NCBI RefSeq assembly: GCF_030160835.1
Contig: NZ_BSPC01000004.1
Span: 62,001-126,000, forward strand
DNA from: Labrys miyagiensis
GTDB lineage: Bacteria; Pseudomonadota; Alphaproteobacteria; Rhizobiales; Labraceae
Direction: 5' to 3'
DNA: 64,000 bases
Below are positions 57,921 to 64,000 of this stretch, in pieces. Positions within the stretch are counted from its first letter, which is position 1. Each line of letters opens with the position of its first letter. The notes under the pieces were generated by a model. That model was not told where the DNA came from. It ran no database searches and was given only the letters and a program-made list of their open reading frames with translations. Both the position numbers and the translations under genes were made by a program.

Positions 57921-60752
57921 ATGACGCGCGAGGAAACCGAGGATTTCGTGCGGCGCCTGCTCTGGCGCAACCCGGATCTCAAGAGTCATTACGCATCTTT
58001 GCTTGGGCCACCGGCGCCGTCCGGTTTTGAAAGCTTGGAGCCGGTTCTGGAGAGGGGCCCGGCCGGCCCGGGCGGGGTGGATATCCTCGATACCATCCGG
58101 CGCGCCAATCCGAGTGCTCTGGAGGCGATCGTCGACCAGGAGCGTCCGGTCTTCTTCGCCTTGCCGCCGAAGGATGGCGCGCCGATGTCCTTCGACATCG
58201 ACGATGCGGCGATCCTCGGGCCGGAGGCGGGGAAGCTACGCGACGATCTTGGCGTCTGCCGCAGTCGGATCGAGCCGCTGCTGACGCGCATCGGCCGTAT
58301 CGACATCGAAGGCTTTGCCAGCATGCCCTTCGTCGGCACCGGCTGGATCGTCGATGACGGCATCGTCGCCACCAACCGGCATGTCGCCGAGCTCTTCGCC
58401 CGCCAGGGCGGCGAGGGGTTTGCCTTCCGCATCGGCTCCGATGGCGAGCCCTTGTCGGTGAGCCTGAACACCGGCCATTTCCGTAACGGCGCGGATGGAG
58501 GCGTGAATCTCCCGATCGCGAGCGTGCTCTATATCGAGCCGGAGGCAAGTGCGGTCGACATCGCCTTCCTGAAGCTTTCGGCGAAGGCGCCGATCGGCGC
58601 GCTGTCACCGCTGCCTGTCGCAGAAGAGGCGGCCGATCCCATGCGGCCGCTCTGCGCCATCGGCTATCCCGCCCGGGCCCCGGCTTCGGTGATCCCGGAC
58701 CAGGCGTTGATGCAGCAGCTCTATCGCGGCTCCTACGACGTCAAGCGCCTGGCGCCGGGCTATCTCATCGCCGAGAGCGACGAGCGCCTGAGCCATGACT
58801 GCACCACTTTGGGCGGCTCCTCCGGCAGCTGCGTGGTGGCAATGGCCACCGGCGAGGTCGTCGGCCTGCATTTTGCCGGCATCTACATGAAGGAGAACCA
58901 GGCTGTTCCGGCGCGCATCCTCCGCGACTACGTGAAGGGCAAGCTCTGGCTGCGCCCGCCGGTGCTGGAGACCAGCAAGCCCGTGCCGCCACTGCCCGTG
59001 ATATCGCCGCCGCCCCAGCCGCAAAGCGCCCCGGCGCCCGCGGGCGACACCGTCGTGACCGTCACCATCAGGATCGCCGGCGGCGGGCAGGTAACCGTGG
59101 ACGGTCCCGCGCCCGGCGGCGTGGATATCGAGGCGGCCGTTACAGCCTTCCTGGATGCCAATCGTCACGAGGCCGTCCTGGCCGGGCGTGTCGGTTACCT
59201 CGATGAGGACAGCCGCATCGGCGATACGTCCTGCATCGCCATCTCAGTGAAACCGGCGCTGTTGGACGAAGCGAGGAAGAACTGGCCGGCTAGTTTCCAG
59301 GGCCATCCTGTGCGCTATGAAGCGGCTGATGTCGGCGAACAGCTCGAGGCCTATGCCGCCCTGGAGGCCGTGGGCGGCATCGCCTATGACGACGAGGCGC
59401 GCCAGGGGCCGGACTTTACACTCGCCCAGATCGTCGAGCCGATGACGGTGCGCGCCCATGTCAGCCCGGAATATGGCTTCGAGGAGCTCACCGCCTTCCT
59501 GCAAGGCAGCGGCGAGCACCAGCTCGTCTCCGCCATGTACGAGTTCAAGGGCGCGGCCATCGCCGATCTCGTCGGCGAGGCGCTCGACAAGGGCGCCTCC
59601 ATGGCGCTGGCGCTCGACAATGTCACGCTGCCGGCTCCGCAGGCAGGGAGCGCGACTTCGGCCCCGGAGGCAGCTTCCGTCCTCGAATTCGAGGCCGCGC
59701 CGCGCTTCGAGGCCTGGCGAGCCCGCCATGGCGAGCGCTTCGATGTCGTCACCGTGCCGGAAGGCCCTGGCGGCCTGATCATGATGGCCTATCACATCAA
59801 GGTCACCGTGCGGGACGACGACTGGCTCTGGCTCTCCTCGGGCAATTGGAAGAACACATCGAGCCAGCCCATCGTCAGCCAGGAACAGCGCGACAATGCC
59901 GCGAACAAGGACCTGCCCGGCAATCGCGACTGGCATGTGGTGATGCACAGCCCGGGCCTGGCAACGCGCTTCCGCAGCCATATCCGGCAGGACATCAAGC
60001 GTTCGCGCGAGCTGGCTGCCCGCAAGGAAGCGGCCGCCTTGCCCGAGCCGATGATCCTGGTGCCCGACATGGCGCTGGAAGCCGCTGTTGAGGAGCGCCG
60101 GCCGCCGTCCCGCATCCTGGCGCCGCTGGTGGTGACGAGCACGGTGAAGGCGACCCCGGTCCTCACGCCTGACCTCGATGGCCGCGTCTACACCGATGCC
60201 GTGCTGCGCCTGATCCGCTCGGCCAAAAGGAGTCTTTGGTTCCAGATTCCCTATATCGGCATGCGCCGCGATCCGCGGGTGCATCGCGGCAATATCGACG
60301 AGTTGATCGATGCGCTGGTCGAAAAGCTGATGACGCTCGAGGAGGCCCGTGTCTTGCTGCGCACCGGCAATCGCGAGTTCTCCGACAACCGCCACGTCGC
60401 CTGGTATTTCAAGTCGAAGGGCGTCGATGTCGAGAACCGCCTGCGCGCCATCGACAACCATCACACCAAGGGCATGGTGGTGGATGGCGAGCGCGTGTTG
60501 ATCGGCAGCCATAATTGGAGCGGCCAGGGCGTCAGCGTCAACCGCGACGCCTCGATCATCTTCGAGAACGGCGATCTCGCCCGCTACTATGGCGATGCGC
60601 TGGATATCGACTGGCAACGCGCCAATCCGGTCAGGCCGGTGGAATTCGTGAAGAAGAAGCCCCAACTCTTGCCGCCCTCGCAGGCCGTGACGGAGAGCCC
60701 CGGCTATCGGGCGATGACGCTCAGCGCCTATCTGGCGGCCACGGATGATTGA
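57921..60752 (+). CDS. Trypsin-like serine protease fused to phospholipase-D-type HKD domains
   Basis: A 943-residue protein without a signal peptide, so probably cytoplasmic. Order: a helical N-terminal module (about residues 1-110, starting TREETEDFVRRLLWRNPDL) that may be an effector-associated or adaptor domain; a trypsin-like domain with triad His154 (VATNRHVAELF), Asp213 (SAVDIAFLKL) and Ser301 (GGSSGSCVV); a Pro-rich linker (about 370-395); a domain of unknown type (about 395-570); and two HKD motifs, H625-I-K627..D632 and H848-T-K850..D855 (SHNWSG follows), as in PLD-family nucleases or lipases. ATG 57921 has GGAGG six bases before. Gene stands alone with repeats on both sides. The joining of a protease to two HKD halves suggests a protease-gated nuclease or membrane-lipid hydrolase, perhaps in defence. 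Inference only. Confidence 0.8.
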   Translation: MTREETEDFVRRLLWRNPDLKSHYASLLGPPAPSGFESLEPVLERGPAGPGGVDILDTIRRANPSALEAIVDQERPVFFALPPKDGAPMSFDIDDAAILGPEAGKLRDDLGVCRSRIEPLLTRIGRIDIEGFASMPFVGTGWIVDDGIVATNRHVAELFARQGGEGFAFRIGSDGEPLSVSLNTGHFRNGADGGVNLPIASVLYIEPEASAVDIAFLKLSAKAPIGALSPLPVAEEAADPMRPLCAIGYPARAPASVIPDQALMQQLYRGSYDVKRLAPGYLIAESDERLSHDCTTLGGSSGSCVVAMATGEVVGLHFAGIYMKENQAVPARILRDYVKGKLWLRPPVLETSKPVPPLPVISPPPQPQSAPAPAGDTVVTVTIRIAGGGQVTVDGPAPGGVDIEAAVTAFLDANRHEAVLAGRVGYLDEDSRIGDTSCIAISVKPALLDEARKNWPASFQGHPVRYEAADVGEQLEAYAALEAVGGIAYDDEARQGPDFTLAQIVEPMTVRAHVSPEYGFEELTAFLQGSGEHQLVSAMYEFKGAAIADLVGEALDKGASMALALDNVTLPAPQAGSATSAPEAASVLEFEAAPRFEAWRARHGERFDVVTVPEGPGGLIMMAYHIKVTVRDDDWLWLSSGNWKNTSSQPIVSQEQRDNAANKDLPGNRDWHVVMHSPGLATRFRSHIRQDIKRSRELAARKEAAALPEPMILVPDMALEAAVEERRPPSRILAPLVVTSTVKATPVLTPDLDGRVYTDAVLRLIRSAKRSLWFQIPYIGMRRDPRVHRGNIDELIDALVEKLMTLEEARVLLRTGNREFSDNRHVAWYFKSKGVDVENRLRAIDNHHTKGMVVDGERVLIGSHNWSGQGVSVNRDASIIFENGDLARYYGDALDIDWQRANPVRPVEFVKKKPQLLPPSQAVTESPGYRAMTLSAYLAATDD

Positions 60753-60783
60753 GGGGATTGGAAGGCGAGAGAACCGCTACCCT

Positions 60784-60868
60784 GTCATCCCCTTCCCTCG
60801 CTCTCTCTCGTTTCGCTCGCGAGAACACTCACACGCAAAGCTTGTGAGGATACGGGCGGGAATGACAA
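60784..60868. repeat. GTCATTCC-type repeat, family D copy
   Basis: Starts CTGTCATCCCC and ends GGGAATGACAAGG, with CTCACACGCAAAGCTTGTGAGGATACG in between, which matches the hairpin and flanks at 15405-15434. Confidence 0.65.
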
Positions 60869-60908
60869 GGCGGTGGTTCCGGCGCCCTTCGCGTCCCAAT
60901 CGACACTC

Positions 60909-61355
60909 CTACCGCCGCCTCTCCCTGAAAAATCCCTGGAGCAGCTCCCTCGCAGCCGTCGCGTCGATGCCCGAATAGACCTCCGGCCGGTGATGACAGG
61001 TGGGGGAGGCGTAGAATTGCACGCCATTTTCCACGGCGCCGCCCTTGGGATCGTCGCAGCCGAAATAGAGGCGGCGAATGCGGGCGAAGGAGATTGCCGC
61101 CGCGCACATCGGGCAGGGTTCGAGCGTCACGTAGAGATCGGCATCGATGAGCCTTTCGCTGCCGAGCACTCGCGCGGCGGCGCGGATGGCCAGCATTTCC
61201 GCGTGGGCGGTGGGGTCGCGCAGCTCCAGCGTGCGGTTTCCTTCGCGCGCCAGCACCACTCCGTCCTTGACGACGACCGCGCCGACGGGTACCTCCCCGC
61301 GACCTGCGGCCGCACGTGCTTCCTCCAGCGCCAGTTCCATGATCGAGCGCTTCAT
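60909..61355 (-). CDS. tadA: tRNA-specific adenosine deaminase TadA
   Basis: A 148-residue cytidine-deaminase-fold enzyme. Zinc ligand and catalytic Glu are in TAHAEMLAI, and the two cysteines in LEPCPMCAAAISFARI. VGAVVVKDGVVLAREGNRT and the C-terminal PEVYSGIDATAARELLQGFFRERR match TadA, which makes inosine at position 34 of tRNA-Arg. The start is taken as the ATG at 61355; 61340 and a TTG at 61382 are alternatives. It is divergent from a pseudouridine synthase gene, a common arrangement in Hyphomicrobiales. Confidence 0.9.
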   Translation of the reverse strand: MKRSIMELALEEARAAAGRGEVPVGAVVVKDGVVLAREGNRTLELRDPTAHAEMLAIRAAARVLGSERLIDADLYVTLEPCPMCAAAISFARIRRLYFGCDDPKGGAVENGVQFYASPTCHHRPEVYSGIDATAARELLQGFFRERRR

Positions 61356-61380
61356 CTCGTGACATGCCGCCTTTTCTGCC

Positions 61381-61482
61381 AAAGCGTTTTGCGATTTGAC
61401 GGGATCGCCCCAAATCGCAAAACGCGTAAAATGAAGAGCTAAAGCAGAGAGGCGCTATCGCCTAGACGCGCTTTGCTCTAGG
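61381..61482 (+). repeat. Rhizobial-type intergenic repeat, family F copy 3
   Basis: Starts AAAGCGTTTTGCGATTTGAC and ends GACGCGCTTTGCTCTAGG as in copy 2, with a diverged middle. It fills the tadA/pseudouridine-synthase divergent gap almost completely, so the promoters must be within or beside it. Confidence 0.8.
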
Positions 61483-61490
61483 AGCAACAG

Positions 61491-63953
61491 ATGTCCGACG
61501 ATAAACGATCTGGCGGCGACGCCCGCAAGCCCCCCCGTGGCGGCAAGAAGCCTACCGGGGCCGGCGAAGGCCCCCGCCGTCGCGGCGTCACCGGCGATTC
61601 ACCACCGCGCCGTTCTTTCCGTGACCGCGAGGAAGGCGAGGGCCGGCCGCCTCGTGCCGCGCGCCCGGCCCGTTCCTTTGCCGAGAACAATGACGGCGAG
61701 CGCCGCCCCAGCCGCTTCAAGCCACGTGAAGGCGAGGCTTCCGAAGCTCGCCCGCCGCGCAAGACGTTCCGCGACCGGGATGCCGGCGGCGAGCGCCCCT
61801 TCAAGCCGCGCCCGTCCTTCCGCGATCGCGACGAGGGTGGCGAGGCGCCGCGCCGTCCCTTCCGTCCGCGTGAGGACCGCGAGGGCGGCGAGGCACGTCC
61901 GCGTCGCTTCGAGGATCGTGGCGAGCGTGGCGGCGACCGTCCCTTCCGCCCGCGCACCGATGCGCAGCGCGGCGACAAGGAGGAGCGACCCTTCCGTGCC
62001 CGCCGCGACGATCGCGAAGGTGGGCGCGAAGGCGATCGGCCCTTCCGTCCGCGTAGCGACGCCCCGCGCGGCGACCGGGAGGAGCGCCCCTTCCGCGCCC
62101 GGCGCGAGGATCGCGAGGGCGGACGCGAAGGCGATCGCCCCGTCCGCGCTCGCCGCGTCGATACCGCCTTCGAACCGCGCGAAGGTCGTTCGTCCTTCGA
62201 GCCGCGCTTCGATGAGCGCCGCGAGAACCGCCCGGAGCGTCCGGCGCCGCGCCGCGCCGAGAAGCGGTCGCAGCCGCGCGAGGACGCCGTCAAGCAGGTT
62301 CCGGCCGCCGAGGCCGAATTCGCCGGCGATCGCGTCGCCAAGGTCATCGCCCGTGCCGGTCTTGGCTCGCGCCGGGACGCTGAGGCCTGGATCGAGGAAG
62401 GCCGGGTTGCCGTGAATGGCGAGGTGCTGACCAGCGCCGCCCGCAACGTGCTGCCCACCGACAAGGTTACCGTCGACGGCAAACTGCTGCCCAAGCGCGA
62501 GCGTACGCGCCTGTGGCTCTATCACAAGCCTCGCGGCCTGGTGACCACGGAGAAGGACCCCGAGGGCCGCCCAACGGTGTTCGAGAATCTCGATCCCTCG
62601 CTGCCGCGCGTGATGTCGGTTGGCCGTCTCGACATCAACACCGAGGGCCTGCTGCTGCTCACCAATGATGGCGGCCTCGCCCGCCAGCTCGAACTGCCCA
62701 AGACCGGCTGGTTGCGCCGCTACCGCGTGCGCGCCTTCGGCGAAACCGACCAGGTCCAGCTCGACAAGCTCTTCGAAGGCCTCACCATCGATGGCGTCGA
62801 TTATGGCCGCATCGAAGCCAAGCTCGACAAGGAGCAGGGCTCCAATTCCTGGCTGACGCTCGGCCTGCGCGAAGGCAAGAACCGCGAAGTCAAGAATGTG
62901 CTGGGCTCCATCGGCCTGGAAGTGAATCGCCTGATCCGCGTTTCCTACGGCCCCTTCCAGCTCGGCGAACTTGCCGAGGGTGCGGTGGAGGAGGTGAAGA
63001 CCCGCGTGCTGATCGACCAACTCGGGCCGGACCTGATCGCCGAGGCTGAATGCGAATTCGAGGCGCCCGCCTTCGAGCGCGGCGAACTCGCCCCCAAGCC
63101 GGTCGAGAAGCCTGCGAAAGCCGGCCGCGGCTTGCGCGTGAAGGCCGAGGAGGGCGGCAAGGAGCGCGTGATTCGCGGCAGCCTCGTCGAGGATCGCCAC
63201 GGGCGCCGCGTGCTGGTGCAGCGCGTTGCCGACGTGCCAGAGGACAAGCCGGCCAAGCGCAGCAAGCGCCCCGGCTTCCGTGACCGGGATGAGGGCGGCG
63301 AGCGTCCCTTCAAGCCGCGCGCCTCCTTTCGTGATCGCGACGAGGGTAGCGACCGTCCGCGCAAGCCTTTCCGCGAGCGTGCGGAGGGCGGCGAGCGTCC
63401 GTCCAGGCCACGTCCGGCGTCTCGCGATGGCGACGAGGGGGCCGAGCGCCCGCGCCGTAGCTTCCGCGAGCGCTACGAGGGGGACAAGCCACCCTTCAAG
63501 CCGCGTCCTTCCTTCCGTGACCGTGAGGAAGGCGGCGAGCGTCCGCGCAAGCCCTTCCGAGCGCGCGAGGGCGCCGAGGACCGCCCCTTCAAGCCGCGCC
63601 CGGCCCGTCGCGAGGGCGAGGAGGGCGAGCGTGCCTTCAAGCCCCGCCCGAGCTTTCGCGACCGCAACGAAGGTGGTGGCGACAGGCCGTTCAAGCCACG
63701 GCCGGCCCGCCGCGAGGGCGAAGAGGGCGAGCGTCCCTTCAAGCCGCGCCCAAGCTTTCGCGACCGCAACGAAGGTGGTAGCGACAGGCCGTTCAAGCCA
63801 CGCTCTCCTTCCCGCGACCGGGACGAGGGCGGCGAGCGTCCACGCAAGCCTTTCCGTGACCGTGAAGGTGGCGGCGACCGGCCCTTCAAGCCGCGCGCCG
63901 GTGGCAAGCCCGCTGGCAGCAAGCCGAGCGGTGGCCCGCGGCGGGGACGCTAG
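61491..63953 (+). CDS. RsuA/RluB-family pseudouridine synthase with long charged repeat arms
   Basis: An 820-residue protein whose enzyme core is only about residues 280-520. The core has an S4 RNA-binding domain (VAKVIARAGLGSRRDAEAWI) and the RsuA/RluB catalytic domain with Asp381 in GRLDINTEGL and the ending GKNREVKNVLGSIGLEVNRLIRVSYGPF. It isomerises uridine in rRNA. The arms, about 280 residues before and about 240 after, are repeats of the type FRDREEGGERPFKPR, some 13 units at the C-terminus, rich in Arg, Glu, Gly, Asp, Pro. A 102-base duplication is visible at the DNA level (63651 and 63753). The arms are probably disordered and RNA-binding. Start ATG 61491 follows CTAGGAGCAACAG. rsmD usually follows this gene in the order but is beyond the window. 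Confidence 0.9.
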   Translation: MSDDKRSGGDARKPPRGGKKPTGAGEGPRRRGVTGDSPPRRSFRDREEGEGRPPRAARPARSFAENNDGERRPSRFKPREGEASEARPPRKTFRDRDAGGERPFKPRPSFRDRDEGGEAPRRPFRPREDREGGEARPRRFEDRGERGGDRPFRPRTDAQRGDKEERPFRARRDDREGGREGDRPFRPRSDAPRGDREERPFRARREDREGGREGDRPVRARRVDTAFEPREGRSSFEPRFDERRENRPERPAPRRAEKRSQPREDAVKQVPAAEAEFAGDRVAKVIARAGLGSRRDAEAWIEEGRVAVNGEVLTSAARNVLPTDKVTVDGKLLPKRERTRLWLYHKPRGLVTTEKDPEGRPTVFENLDPSLPRVMSVGRLDINTEGLLLLTNDGGLARQLELPKTGWLRRYRVRAFGETDQVQLDKLFEGLTIDGVDYGRIEAKLDKEQGSNSWLTLGLREGKNREVKNVLGSIGLEVNRLIRVSYGPFQLGELAEGAVEEVKTRVLIDQLGPDLIAEAECEFEAPAFERGELAPKPVEKPAKAGRGLRVKAEEGGKERVIRGSLVEDRHGRRVLVQRVADVPEDKPAKRSKRPGFRDRDEGGERPFKPRASFRDRDEGSDRPRKPFRERAEGGERPSRPRPASRDGDEGAERPRRSFRERYEGDKPPFKPRPSFRDREEGGERPRKPFRAREGAEDRPFKPRPARREGEEGERAFKPRPSFRDRNEGGGDRPFKPRPARREGEEGERPFKPRPSFRDRNEGGSDRPFKPRSPSRDRDEGGERPRKPFRDREGGGDRPFKPRAGGKPAGSKPSGGPRRGR

Positions 63954-63980
63954 CGCGTCTTATCCTTCAGGCCGAATCAC

Positions 63981-64000
63981 CAAGAATCGCAAAATGCTCT
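63981..64000 (-). repeat. Possible edge of another family F copy
   Basis: CAAGAATCGCAAAATGCTCT at the right edge matches the AGAATCGCAAA segment of family F but is too short to prove. It follows the pseudouridine-synthase stop by 28 bases. Confidence 0.35.

Noticed and set aside
61599-63200. 533-codon open frame on the minus strand rich in Ala/Leu
   Set aside because: Antisense reading of the Arg/Gly/Glu repeats and core of the pseudouridine synthase.
63240-63910. Regular repeats that might suggest a CRISPR array
   Set aside because: Repeats are in frame, imperfect, without unique spacers and encode FRDR..KPR protein units.

Overview
The window is GC-rich chromosomal DNA from an alphaproteobacterium, most likely of the order Hyphomicrobiales (Rhizobiales). 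The evidence is a PdhS-like polar-type histidine kinase, two PHB phasins, a tRNA-His with the alphaproteobacterial form (no G-1, A73), a B12-riboswitch-controlled bluB, a hisS-hisZ-hisG cluster and rhizobial-style intergenic palindromes. I cannot fix the genus from sequence alone. No rRNA, transposase, phage gene or CRISPR array was seen.

Layout. 1-4.2 kb: end of an NADP-binding reductase, an IolI-like sugar isomerase and a loose, accessory-looking stretch of tiny genes. 4.2-7.3 kb: secreted alpha/beta hydrolase divergent from a MarR regulator with matching operators, tRNA-His, two phasins. 7.4-12.3 kb: PdhS-like kinase, cobalamin riboswitch with bluB. 12.3-25.2 kb: membrane protein, malate synthase (aceB), TPR protein, glycolate oxidase glcDEF, two tandem glutamine amidotransferases, acetoacetyl-CoA synthetase, trans-3-hydroxy-L-proline dehydratase. 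25.4-33.6 kb: AsmA protein, then a putrescine module (potGHI divergent from puuA-puuB). 33.7-37.1 kb: an HD-phosphohydrolase/YwgA-like pair, then TetR and DUF1348 genes. 37.3-44.9 kb: LacI-controlled sugar ABC operon with a GH2 glycosidase. 44.9-52.1 kb: Maf-YacG-Ldh2 operon, SDR, hisS-hisZ-hisG. 52.4-57.6 kb: NitT/TauT-type ABC transporter and a TctDE-like two-component system. 57.9-60.8 kb: a large protein joining a trypsin-like protease to two PLD (HKD) motifs. 60.9-64 kb: tadA and a pseudouridine synthase with very long Arg/Gly/Glu-rich arms.

Metabolic logic. Glycolate oxidase makes glyoxylate, which malate synthase condenses with acetyl-CoA; acetoacetyl-CoA synthetase and phasins fit PHB/ketone-body carbon storage. 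Putrescine uptake and gamma-glutamylation, hydroxyproline dehydration and an oligosaccharide ABC/GH2 operon point to a soil or plant-associated scavenger.

The best candidates for undescribed biology are the trypsin-PLD protein (57921-60752) and the HD-phosphohydrolase/YwgA-like pair (33714-35593). Also notable are the paired operators for MarR and LacI and a dense collection of at least six families of palindromic intergenic repeats, several sitting exactly at stop codons of convergent genes.
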